Assembly (NCBI RefSeq): GCF_014295035.1
Contig: NZ_CP060404.1
Coordinates: 724,001-788,000 of the forward strand
From: Streptomyces buecherae
GTDB lineage: Bacteria > Actinomycetota > Actinomycetes > Streptomycetales > Streptomycetaceae
Reading direction: 5' to 3'
Length of the DNA: 64,000 nucleotides
Of this stretch, positions 33,846 through 41,527 are shown in pieces; positions within the stretch are counted from its first letter, which is position 1, and each line of letters starts with the position of its first letter. The notes beneath the pieces are model-generated. The model was given only the letters and a program-made list of their open reading frames with translations. It was not told the origin of the DNA and did not search any database. Position numbers and translations under genes: made by a program.

Positions 33846-34991
33846 ATGATCAGTCATTTCGCGGACTCCGCCCTACGTCCCCGGTACATGGAGATGGCCG
33901 CGGATTCGGTGGGCAAGCGAGCCGAGAGCTGCGCCGCCGACGGCCGCCTGGACCGTGACTCGTGGCAAGAACTGAGCGATGAAGGGCTGTGGAGACTTCC
34001 TGTGCCCGTCCGGTGGGGCGGCACCGGAGGCACCTGGTGGGATTTCGTCGCCGCCTTCGAGGGGATCGCCGCCGGCGGCCGCGATCTCGGCTTCAACCTG
34101 TCACTGGTGGCTCAGGCAGGACTCATACGGTCGATTCTGCTCTACGGCACGGATGAGCAGAAAGAGACCTGGCTGCCTCCCCTCATGAGCGGCTCCGTCG
34201 GCGCCACCGCGCTCACGGAGACCACCGGGGGGTCCGACGTGACCCGGATACGCACGGCGGCCCGCCAGCACCAGGGGCACTTTCTCCTGAGCGGGCACAA
34301 GGACCACATCACCAACGGGCCCGTGGCGGACGTGGCCCTGACCCTCGGCCGCGTACCCGAGCACGGAGACCGGGACATCACCCTGTTTCTGCTGGACCTG
34401 CGCTCCGAGGGCGTCACCAGAGGCCCCGTCGAGAACATGATGGGCAACCGCACCAGCCCGACCGGCCCCATCACCTTCGACCAGGTACGCGTGGATGCCA
34501 CAAACGTCATCGGTGGCATCGGCGCCGGTATCGAAGCCATCTACAACACGATCTCCCTCGACCGGCTGTTGTACGGCGTTCTCGCCGCCGCGTACCTCGA
34601 CCCGCTGCTCGAGGACGTGCTTGCCTACGCACGCTCCAGAACCGCGTTCAACGTCCCCATCGCCGACCACCAGTACGTGCAAGGGCGCATAACCGACGCG
34701 AAGTTCGCGGTCGAGGCCACCCGCTGGGTCTCCTACGGGGCGCTCGACGCTCTCCTGAAGGAGTCGCCCCAGACGTCGCTGATGTGCTCGGTCGCCAAGT
34801 ACCACGCCGGCGAGACCCTGAAGCTGGGCACCGAGACCGCGCTGCGGGTCATGGGTCATCGCGGCTACATGGAAGGCCCGCACACCCAGGCCCTCAAGGA
34901 CGCTCTGGGGACGGTGATCGCCGGGGGCACGGCCGAGATACAGCGCAAGAACGTCTTCAACCAGATGCGCCGACTCTCCTCCACCCACTGA
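33846..34991 (+). CDS. Acyl-CoA dehydrogenase-family flavoprotein
   Basis: A 381-aa acyl-CoA dehydrogenase-fold enzyme with the usual three parts: an N-terminal helical domain, a middle beta domain (TALTETTGGSDVTRIRTAA, the FAD/substrate segment), and a C-terminal helical domain (RTAFNVPIADHQ, MGHRGYMEGP). Where many family members have the catalytic YEGT glutamate, this one has AGGT (IAGGTAEIQR). At the position used as base in isovaleryl/long-chain enzymes there is an Asp in SLDRLLYG. It may therefore desaturate with a different base or act as an oxidase/oxygenase, as some natural-product relatives do. ATG at 33846 has AAGGA eight bases upstream. Same strand and cluster as the aminotransferase. 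Confidence 0.9.
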   Translation: MISHFADSALRPRYMEMAADSVGKRAESCAADGRLDRDSWQELSDEGLWRLPVPVRWGGTGGTWWDFVAAFEGIAAGGRDLGFNLSLVAQAGLIRSILLYGTDEQKETWLPPLMSGSVGATALTETTGGSDVTRIRTAARQHQGHFLLSGHKDHITNGPVADVALTLGRVPEHGDRDITLFLLDLRSEGVTRGPVENMMGNRTSPTGPITFDQVRVDATNVIGGIGAGIEAIYNTISLDRLLYGVLAAAYLDPLLEDVLAYARSRTAFNVPIADHQYVQGRITDAKFAVEATRWVSYGALDALLKESPQTSLMCSVAKYHAGETLKLGTETALRVMGHRGYMEGPHTQALKDALGTVIAGGTAEIQRKNVFNQMRRLSSTH

Positions 34992-35010
34992 CCCTTCCCT
35001 TGGAGTGATC

Positions 35011-35433
35011 ATGAACTCGTCCCAGCCCGTCCCGCGCACCGATCTGACCGCGCTCGCCGGCCGCACGGCGACCCTGACCCACGTCGTCACCGAGGCCGAC
35101 TCGGCGCGTCAGTGGGGAAACGACATCGATGTTCTCGCCACGCCCGTGCTGCTGTGGTTAAGCGAGATCGCCGCGATGAAGGTGCTCGGCGACGCCGTGA
35201 CGGAACCCTCCATGACGGTCGGCCTCAGTCACGCTTCCCAGCACCTGGCGCCGACTCCCACCGGGGACACCGTGACCCTCACCGCCGAGCTCACCGCCGT
35301 CGAAGGCCGACGTCTGGTCTTCGACGTGGTGGGCCACGACTCCCTGGACACGGTCTTGCGAGGCCAGCACGAGCGGGCGGTCGTTGACCGCACCAGGTTC
35401 GTCGAGAAGCTCGCCCACCGCACGCATAGCTGA
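35011..35433 (+). CDS. FlK-like hotdog-fold thioesterase
   Basis: A 140-aa hotdog thioesterase resembling fluoroacetyl-CoA thioesterase FlK along its whole length; the segment VTLTAELTAVEGRRLVFDVV and GQHERAVVD are close to FlK. The FlK triad Thr42-Glu50-His76 maps to Thr44, Glu52 and His74 with the right spacing. FlK residue Phe36, important for fluorine discrimination, maps to Asp38, so fluoroacetyl specificity is not predicted. It would hydrolyse a CoA or ACP thioester intermediate, releasing a free acid for the ATP-grasp enzyme. ATG at 35011 with GGAG five bases upstream is preferred to GTG at 35005. It starts 19 bases after the dehydrogenase stop. Confidence 0.85.
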   Translation: MNSSQPVPRTDLTALAGRTATLTHVVTEADSARQWGNDIDVLATPVLLWLSEIAAMKVLGDAVTEPSMTVGLSHASQHLAPTPTGDTVTLTAELTAVEGRRLVFDVVGHDSLDTVLRGQHERAVVDRTRFVEKLAHRTHS

Positions 35434-35471
35434 CAGTCGTCCGTCGCACCCACGTCGCGTAGGAGCACACT

Positions 35472-36824
35472 GTGCGCCAGCAACTCGTTATCGGAAACGC
35501 CACCACCGAGTACACCTACCAGAGCTCGGTCGACTCCTTCTCGCCCAAGGTACTGAACAAGCGCCACGCCGAATCCACCCGAACGGCTTGGCTGCTGCAC
35601 GAGGGCGACGCCATGCTCACCGACCGCCCTCTCACCCCTGAATTCCTCCAGTACCTGGAACGTGTTCTCGGCCTCGACCTGCGGACCGTCACCTTCCTGA
35701 CCCATGACAAGAACGCTTCAGGCTCGGAGTTCCTGGACCATCCCAGCCTGTTCGAGCCCGGAATGCTCGAACGCCTGCGGCAGATCGTCGGCCCCGACTG
35801 GTCGCTGACGCCCTACATCCACGATCGGACGATCGCCACCCTCGGCAGACGGCTCGGCCTCGACAGTGAGGCGAACCCGCCGTTCTTCGCCGAGGGCGGG
35901 AGCGACATCTTCAACAGCAAGTCCTTCTTCCGCGCATGGAGCAGCGGTCTGGGCGTACCGGTCCCCCGCGGCCAGGTCACGCGCAACCGTGCCGCCACAG
36001 CCGCGGCGGTAGCCGAGCTGTTGCCCGAGACCGGGTCGGTCATCGTCAAGCAGGACTTCAGTGCCAGCGGCATGGGGAACGTCCTGTTCACGACCGACGG
36101 TGAGCTTCCCGGCATCGGGGTATCCATCGTGCACGTCATCGCCCCGGGAACCGTTGAGTCCGAGATCGACAGGCTGCTCGCGGAGTCCTTTCCGACGGTT
36201 GAGCAGACCAGGGACTTCCCCGCCGGTCTACGCCCCACCGAGGCCGTCGTGGAGGTCTATTACGGAAGGAGCCTGACCTTCTACAGCGAGGTCCACGTTC
36301 CCGCCCCGCCGAAGGAGCCGGAGATCCTCAACTGGGGCGGGATGCGCATGGAACCGGTCTGGAACGGCTTCGAGCTGCCGCCGCTGGACCTTCCGCGGGC
36401 GGTCGAGGCCGACATGTTCATGTGGTCGGCGAAGATGGCCAGTTACCTCCAGACCACCGGCTACCGAGGTCTGGTGAACTGCGACTCGATCCTGACTCCG
36501 GACGGAACGCTGTACTTCAGCGAGGTCAACGCCCGAGTCGGCGGCTGCACCCACCTCCACCACGCCGCGGTACGTGTCCTCGGACCTGACTACATGAGGA
36601 AGTACACCCTCCTCACGCGCAACGATCTCTCCTGCCGCGACTTCACCGCCCTGGCCAAGGCCATCGACGGTGACCCGCTGCTCAGCGGGGAGGACGGCCA
36701 GTCCGGGGCGCTCCTCCTGGTCGACGACACCCCGTACAACGCGGTCGTGCAGTACCTCGTCTACGGTTCGTCCGTCGAACTCGCGCAGGAAGCCGAGCGA
36801 CGGCTACAGAACCTGCCCCGGTAG
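35472..36824 (+). CDS. ATP-grasp peptide ligase, PGM1-like
   Basis: A 450-aa protein. The central and C-terminal region is an ATP-grasp fold: a nucleotide-binding strand (GSVIVKQDFSASGMGN, about 188-203), and the metal-binding YFSEVNARVGGCTHLHH (about 347-363) with Glu and Asn in EVN. The N-terminal 140 residues and C-terminal extension resemble the pre-ATP-grasp and C-terminal domains of pheganomycin ligase PGM1 and its relatives in resorcinomycin and ketomemicin clusters. These enzymes form amide bonds between an unusual amino acid and amino acids or peptides via acyl phosphates. Here the substrate would be the product of the upstream KAS III/aminotransferase/dehydrogenase genes. GTG start with AGGAG six bases upstream; last gene of the operon, followed by a strong hairpin. 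Confidence 0.82.
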   Translation: MRQQLVIGNATTEYTYQSSVDSFSPKVLNKRHAESTRTAWLLHEGDAMLTDRPLTPEFLQYLERVLGLDLRTVTFLTHDKNASGSEFLDHPSLFEPGMLERLRQIVGPDWSLTPYIHDRTIATLGRRLGLDSEANPPFFAEGGSDIFNSKSFFRAWSSGLGVPVPRGQVTRNRAATAAAVAELLPETGSVIVKQDFSASGMGNVLFTTDGELPGIGVSIVHVIAPGTVESEIDRLLAESFPTVEQTRDFPAGLRPTEAVVEVYYGRSLTFYSEVHVPAPPKEPEILNWGGMRMEPVWNGFELPPLDLPRAVEADMFMWSAKMASYLQTTGYRGLVNCDSILTPDGTLYFSEVNARVGGCTHLHHAAVRVLGPDYMRKYTLLTRNDLSCRDFTALAKAIDGDPLLSGEDGQSGALLLVDDTPYNAVVQYLVYGSSVELAQEAERRLQNLPR

Positions 36825-36848
36825 AGGCACAGAACGCCCAGGAGATCG

Positions 36849-36891
36849 CCGTCCGCACCGCGCCCCACGCGCGGGGGCGGTGCGGACGGCG
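36849..36891. terminator. Bidirectional hairpin terminator
   Basis: A perfect 14-bp inverted repeat, GCCGTCCGCACCGC at 36849-36862 with its complement at 36878-36891, loop about 15 bases. It lies 25 bases after the ATP-grasp stop and 81 bases from the convergent regulator stop, so it can serve both. Confidence 0.75.
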
Positions 36892-36971
36892 GTTGGTCAT
36901 GTGCGACACCGCCGGTCTCGAGGTAGCAACGTGGCCGGTGTTTCCACTCCGCACGGCGAAGCCCGCCCGAC

Positions 36972-37499
36972 TCATGCGGACTGGCGACCGCGTGCCCGTC
37001 TCACCTTGGCGATGCTCCCGCAGGCACGGCCCGTGCTGCCCGCGTACATGCTGCACCACGTGCGGGAGTTGTTCCGGGACTGGTCGTAGAACACCCACTT
37101 GCAGTCCGGGCAGGACCGCAGACGTTTCCAACGGCCTTCCAGCACCGTACGGGTGGCGAGCCCGAGGAGACACGCCTGGGGGCTGCCGTCACCAGAGAAC
37201 CCCAGCTCCCCGTCTACCACACGCACCCGCAGTGGGCACTTCTCCAGCCAGCCGTCCAACCGCCGGCTCGAGCCCTCGGCCACGTCGGCACGCAGGTCGT
37301 CGCGCAGCACGAGCAGTCCCGCGACCTGACGCCCGTCCGGCAGCGGAACCTTGGCAAACGCCTCGTGCCACGCTGAGGGATCTTCCACGAGGGCAGGAAG
37401 CGTCTCCGTTGGCGTCCGCGTGTCGTTCGGGATGAGCCAGCTGTTCAGAAAACTCCGCAGCTCCTGTGTGTCCTCGTCCTCAATCGTCGACGCAGTCAT
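36972..37499 (-). CDS. CGNR zinc-finger/ABATE-type transcriptional regulator
   Basis: A 175-aa protein with the ABATE-like N-terminal part (LRSFLNSWLIPNDTRTPTET) and a C-terminal zinc-finger region (LRSCPDCKWVFYDQSRNNS, then RTWCSMYAGSTGRACG). Three of the expected Cys blocks are present, but the name-giving CGNR is CGSI and a four-residue insertion precedes it. It is divergently transcribed from the MFS exporter and convergent with the biosynthetic operon. ATG at 37499 is preferred to an upstream in-frame start that would run into the MFS gene. The predicted promoter (TTGGCC, 16-base spacer, TATCCT) places the -10 seven bases before ATG, so a leaderless transcript is likely. Inverted-repeat half-sites in its promoter suggest autoregulation. 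Confidence 0.78.
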   Translation of the reverse strand: MTASTIEDEDTQELRSFLNSWLIPNDTRTPTETLPALVEDPSAWHEAFAKVPLPDGRQVAGLLVLRDDLRADVAEGSSRRLDGWLEKCPLRVRVVDGELGFSGDGSPQACLLGLATRTVLEGRWKRLRSCPDCKWVFYDQSRNNSRTWCSMYAGSTGRACGSIAKVRRARGRQSA

Positions 37500-37505
37500 G
37501 CAACC

Positions 37506-37548
37506 AGGATAGGTGGTAAACAGAGCCGGCCAACAAGCGTTACCATCT
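37506..37548. promoter_or_regulatory. Divergent promoter/operator between CGNR regulator and MFS gene
   Basis: GGTGGTAAAC (37512-37521) and GTTACCATC (37540-37548) form an imperfect inverted repeat in the 55-bp gap. The first half-site lies in the spacer of the regulator promoter (-35 complement at 37528-37533, -10 complement at 37506-37511). The same ten bases recur inverted at 31390 in the KAS III promoter. A further GGTAAAC occurs at 37561, just inside the MFS gene. Confidence 0.5.
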
Positions 37549-37554
37549 ATCGCT

Positions 37555-38835
37555 ATGACCGGTAAACGTTCGTCGAGCGAACCACAGTCCAGCCTCCGTG
37601 CGGTTCTCGACCTCCCCGGGCACAAGACCTGGTACACGGCGTCCGCCCTCATCCGGCTACCTGTCGTCATGGCGCCCCTCGCCCTCGTGTTCCTCGGTCA
37701 CGAGGCGCAGTCCTTCGCCGTCGGCGGCCTGCTGGCAGCGACCCACGCCATCGGCGAAGCCGCGGGCGCGCCTCTGATGGGCCGCCGTTTCGACACCCGC
37801 CCCTTCCTCGCACAACTGCGCCTTTCCCTGGGCGCCGAGGCTGTCGCCTTCGCGGTCATCGCTCTCGTCGCCGGTCACGTGTCCATCGCGCTCCTGGCCG
37901 CGATCGCCTTCCTCGCGGGCGCGGCGGCATCCGGAGCCCCCGGAGGAATGCGCGCACAGCTGTCCGCCGCGTCGCCGGAGCACCTGCGACCAGCCGCGCT
38001 CGGGCTTGAGGGCTCCCTCAGTCAGGCCACCTGGGCCGTAGCCCCACCTCTCGTGGCCGTCCTCTACACCTGGGCCGGGGCTTCCGGTGTCCTCCTGGTC
38101 ATGGCGGTGTCCGCGGCCGCGCCGCTCCTTTTCGCCCGACACATCCCGCACGCCGATCCCGCGGCTCCCAGCGCCACGGAAACCGTCGCGGGGATGCGGG
38201 CCACCGAAGTCCTGCGCATCGTCTGGCCCACGGCAATGCTGTCCGTTGCGATCATGTTCCTCATCGGCACCGCGGACGTCCTGCTGCCTCCTCGCCTGGC
38301 GGACACCGGCGACTCACCAGCCCTCGCGGGCCCCGTCATGACCGCCTTCGCGGTCGCCAGCATCGTCTCCGGCCTCGTCTACGGGGCCCGGCGGTGGCCC
38401 GGCACACCGTTCGCCCAAACGGCATGGCTGCTCCCCGCGTTCGCAGCCGCATTCGCACTACCAGCGCTGACCAGCCAACCGTGGTCCTTCGCGTCCGCCT
38501 TCGCTCTCGGCGGCCTGCTCTTCAGTCCGCTGATGGTCATCCGCAACCTCGCACTGCAGGATCGTCTCCCCCAAGCGGCCTGGGCCACCGGGTTCTCCGT
38601 CCTGTACGCCGCGGCCGGGCTCGGGTACGGGGTCGCCGGCCTCATGGCAGCCGTGCTGCTGCACACCTCCACGCCCAGCACGGCATTCCTTGCCTGCGTC
38701 CTCACCACCATGCTCATCGGAATGCTGTCTCTGGCCGGCGAGCACGCCACGCGCGACAGATCCGCAACGTCGACCTTCGCCACCCCTCCCGAGCCGGACG
38801 GGACCACGCGACGAACAGACACACCACCGACCTGA
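37555..38835 (+). CDS. MFS transporter
   Basis: A 426-aa major facilitator with about twelve hydrophobic segments, starting with WYTASALIRLPVVMAPLALVFLG. A charged cytoplasmic loop lies in the middle (MGRRFDTRPFLAQLRL precedes TM3) and there is a hydrophilic C-terminal tail rich in Thr/Pro. ATG at 37555 has no SD sequence, and the promoter region ends just before it, so it may be leaderless. It is divergent from the CGNR regulator and sits beside the small biosynthetic operon. The most likely job is export of that product and self-resistance; the substrate is not readable. Confidence 0.85.
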   Translation: MTGKRSSSEPQSSLRAVLDLPGHKTWYTASALIRLPVVMAPLALVFLGHEAQSFAVGGLLAATHAIGEAAGAPLMGRRFDTRPFLAQLRLSLGAEAVAFAVIALVAGHVSIALLAAIAFLAGAAASGAPGGMRAQLSAASPEHLRPAALGLEGSLSQATWAVAPPLVAVLYTWAGASGVLLVMAVSAAAPLLFARHIPHADPAAPSATETVAGMRATEVLRIVWPTAMLSVAIMFLIGTADVLLPPRLADTGDSPALAGPVMTAFAVASIVSGLVYGARRWPGTPFAQTAWLLPAFAAAFALPALTSQPWSFASAFALGGLLFSPLMVIRNLALQDRLPQAAWATGFSVLYAAAGLGYGVAGLMAAVLLHTSTPSTAFLACVLTTMLIGMLSLAGEHATRDRSATSTFATPPEPDGTTRRTDTPPT

Positions 38836-38978
38836 TACGCCGGCAGCCCTTCCCTTTTCGCAGGTCAGGGCGACAGTGAGGTAACGTTCGTGGTTGACGT
38901 GGCATCACGTGCGCGCGCCGCTCGTACCCGTCGGTCAGGTCAATGCTGACGGAACCACGCGGCTGGGCGGGCCTGCCC

Positions 38979-39464
38979 TCACCCCTCGTCGATGCCCTCG
39001 AACCAGGCCGGGCCCTCGCTCAGCGCCATCTTGATCCGCGAGGTGGCGAACTCCTCCAACTCGTCCGGCAGGGCGTCCAGGTCGAACCAGCCGACTTCGA
39101 GGTTCTCGTCGTCGTTGACCCGTGCCTCGCCGCCGACGGCGCGGCAGCGCAGGCAGATGTCCATGAACTGACACACGTCGCCGTTGGGGTAGGTGATCGG
39201 CTTCTCCTGGCTCTGCACCAGGACCAGGCGCTCGGGTACGCAGTGCACCGCCGTCTCCTCGTACACCTCCCGCACCGCCGTGCGTGCCGGCTGTTCGCCC
39301 GGCTCGGAGATGCCACCGATGATCGACCAGCGGCCGTTGTCCGAGCGGCGGGCCAGGAGCACCCGGCCGTCGTCGTCGAAGACGATGGCGCTGACGGCGG
39401 GCAGGAAGAGCAACTGTTGGCCGGCGCTGGCCCGCAACGTGCGGATGAAGTCAGGGGTAGCCAT
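38979..39464 (-). CDS. NUDIX hydrolase
   Basis: A 161-aa NUDIX protein. The Nudix box reads GGISEPGEQPARTAVREVYEE with the catalytic REVxEE helix intact, preceded by the usual substrate strand (AIVFDDDGRVLLARRSDNGRW). It would cleave a nucleoside diphosphate linked to another moiety, or act as a house-cleaning pyrophosphatase. Start ATG 39464; upstream extension is Arg-rich and rejected. High GC is restored here, so it marks the right flank of the atypical cluster. Confidence 0.9.
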   Translation of the reverse strand: MATPDFIRTLRASAGQQLLFLPAVSAIVFDDDGRVLLARRSDNGRWSIIGGISEPGEQPARTAVREVYEETAVHCVPERLVLVQSQEKPITYPNGDVCQFMDICLRCRAVGGEARVNDDENLEVGWFDLDALPDELEEFATSRIKMALSEGPAWFEGIDEG

Positions 39465-39790
39465 GAGCCGAGCGTATGCCCCCGACCGGCCTGCCCGGAC
39501 CTCGGGGGCCCGGCCCGCGTCCGCGCGGCACGGCGGGCCGCGTCCTCTCCGGACTCGCGGCCCGGCAGCGCCGCCCGGCGACCCGCAGCGCGCGGGCGGC
39601 GCGCCGCGCGCGCTGTCCGTGGGCCTCGCGCGCCGGTCTCGGTGCGCGGGCGCGCACACCGGCGCCGCATCGTTTCTGCGCAGGATGTCCACAACCTCTC
39701 CCGCACCCGATACGGTGGCCCAAAGTCCGTGCCCGCAGGCGACGTTCGTCCCGCCGCGCGGTGCCCGCTTCGACTCGGGGGGTCGACGGG
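39465..39790. other. Intergenic region, no gene
   Basis: 326 bases between divergent NUDIX and membrane-ligase genes. Open frames here are Arg/Pro/Ala-rich and have no homologous look. A less GC-rich patch at about 39667-39735 probably contains the promoter of the rightward gene. Confidence 0.4.
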
Positions 39791-40822
39791 ATGGTCTCTG
39801 CAGCCGTGTCTCCTGTGCTCACGACGCGCCATCGGTCCGACCGCGCCGGCGTGGTGATCCTCGGCGCGTGCGCCGCCTGGGCGCTGTTGTGCGCTGCCGG
39901 TCGCCCCGCGCGGCCGGAGGGCGTGCTGCTCGCCGTCCTCGCGGTGGCGGCGGGGTACGCGGGCGGCCGGATCGTCGGGGCGCTGTTGCCGGTGGTCGCG
40001 CCCGCGGCGGCGGCCGTGGTCGGCCTGGGGCTCGTGCTGGTGACCCCGCACTCGGGGCAGGCCGGCACGCCGGGGCCCGCGGGGCTGCTCGTCGCGTACG
40101 CCGCGCTCGCCGTCGGCGCCGCCTGCTGCGCGGCCTGGGCCAGCACGTCCACGCCGATGCGCGTCGGCTGCGCCCTGCTCGCGCTCGCCGTCGTGGTCGC
40201 CGCCTTCGGCGTGGGCTCGGTGCCCGGCGGCCTGGCCGGGACGGCGATCGCGCTGTTCTCGCTGGTGGCGCGGCGACCCCGGCGGCTGCTCGGCCTCGTC
40301 GGGTTCGCCCTGTGCGCCGCGCTGGCCACGGGCACCTCCTGGGCCACCGCCGAGCGCGCGCTGCCCGCCGGCCTGTCCACCTCGCTCCAGGGCCAGCTCA
40401 CCGAGGAGCGGGTGCACCTGTGGCAGGACGCGATCGACATCACCGCGAGCCATCCGGTGCGCGGCGCGGGCCCCGGCCGGTTCGCCGAGCTGAGCCCCAC
40501 CGCGCGACAGACGGCCGAGCCGGCCAGCCGCCCGAACTCCGCTCCGTTCCAGCAGGCCGCCGAGCAGGGCGTGCCGGGCGTCGCGCTGCTCGCCGCCGCC
40601 TTCGGCTGGGTGCTCTACGCGCTGCGCTGCTCATCCCGTACCACCCCGGTGGTGCTCACCGCGGGGGCGGCGCTGACCGCGCTCGCGGTGGCGGCGGCCG
40701 TGGGCAACGTGCTGAGCTTCTCCGAGGTCACCGCGGGCGCCGGGTTGCTGGCCGGGGTCGCCACGGCGCACCTGGTCAGCGAGGACGCGAGCGCGCGCAG
40801 GGAGTGCGCCGCCCACGCCTGA
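39791..40822 (+). CDS. O-antigen ligase-like (Wzy_C) membrane protein
   Basis: A 343-aa multi-pass membrane protein of about ten hydrophobic segments. The periplasmic-type loop contains LWQDAIDITASHPVRGAGPG, the pattern conserved in O-antigen ligases/polymerases (WaaL/Wzy family). In Streptomyces such proteins probably transfer or polymerise surface glycans, but the acceptor is unknown. ATG 39791 has a weak G-rich SD. No glycan cluster surrounds it. Confidence 0.75.
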   Translation: MVSAAVSPVLTTRHRSDRAGVVILGACAAWALLCAAGRPARPEGVLLAVLAVAAGYAGGRIVGALLPVVAPAAAAVVGLGLVLVTPHSGQAGTPGPAGLLVAYAALAVGAACCAAWASTSTPMRVGCALLALAVVVAAFGVGSVPGGLAGTAIALFSLVARRPRRLLGLVGFALCAALATGTSWATAERALPAGLSTSLQGQLTEERVHLWQDAIDITASHPVRGAGPGRFAELSPTARQTAEPASRPNSAPFQQAAEQGVPGVALLAAAFGWVLYALRCSSRTTPVVLTAGAALTALAVAAAVGNVLSFSEVTAGAGLLAGVATAHLVSEDASARRECAAHA

Positions 40823-40850
40823 CGGCCGCGGCCGGGGCGGCGGGGGCTGA

Positions 40851-41420
40851 CTAGGCGGGCGAGGGGCGGCCGGGGTGGCCGGTGCGCGACCGGAGGCGGT
40901 CACGGATGACGCGTACGGCGGCTTCCGCGTCGTCGACGGTCACCGTGAAGACGCGGCCGTCGCCGAGCCTGAGCACCAGCCCCTCGCCGCGCCTGACCAC
41001 CACGGCGGTGCCCTGCTCGGGCCGCCAGCGGTAGCCCCAGCCGCCCCACTGGCACGGGGTGACCCGGGGCGCGAACTCGGCCCCGATCACCTGCTCCAGC
41101 GGGATGCGGCAGCGCGGCAGCCCGATGTGCCCGCAGCGCACCTCCAGGGCCTCGGCGTCGACGCGGACGGCGACGTGGACGAAGGCGAGGGTGCCGAAGA
41201 GCATGAGCAGCCCGGCGGCGACGCAGCCGATCACGGACATGAGCAGCGGGACCGGGCCGGGGGTCCACGCGGAGTCGACGGCCAGTTGGATGCCGAGGGC
41301 CATGCAGGCCGCGCCGACGGCGGCCAGCGCCCACTGGAGCCGGTTGGTCGCCCGCCCGGTCCATACCTCGGCGTGCTGCCCGGCTGCCCGCGGCGGCTCG
41401 TCCTTGGAGTGGTGCCTCAT
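40851..41420 (-). CDS. Membrane protein with PH-like domain
   Basis: A 189-aa protein with a hydrophilic N-terminus, two adjacent membrane segments (LQWALAAVGAACMALGIQLA and VPLLMSVIGCVAAGLLML), then a beta-rich cytoplasmic domain (VRVDAEALEVRCGHIGLPRC and VVVRRGEGLVLRLGDGRVFT). It resembles small actinobacterial PH-like/DUF3093-type proteins. The function is not known. It converges with the O-antigen ligase-like gene with 28 bp between stops. Confidence 0.65.
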   Translation of the reverse strand: MRHHSKDEPPRAAGQHAEVWTGRATNRLQWALAAVGAACMALGIQLAVDSAWTPGPVPLLMSVIGCVAAGLLMLFGTLAFVHVAVRVDAEALEVRCGHIGLPRCRIPLEQVIGAEFAPRVTPCQWGGWGYRWRPEQGTAVVVRRGEGLVLRLGDGRVFTVTVDDAEAAVRVIRDRLRSRTGHPGRPSPA

Positions 41421-41527
41421 GCTGCGCAGCCTACGCTCGGCGCCGCGCGCGGGCAGTGCGACCGGGCCCCCGACGCCGCCCGTGCCGCCGGCGCGCTACC
41501 GGGCCCGGCGGCGCTCCCCGGCCCAGG

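Noticed and set aside
35011..35433. Fluoroacetyl-CoA detoxification (true FlK function)
   Set aside because: The triad is conserved but the Phe36 lid residue is not, and no fluorinase or other fluorometabolite gene is nearby.
37500..37670. N-terminal extension of the CGNR regulator to 37670
   Set aside because: It would overlap the divergent MFS gene and the promoter/operator; the conserved region begins after the ATG at 37499.
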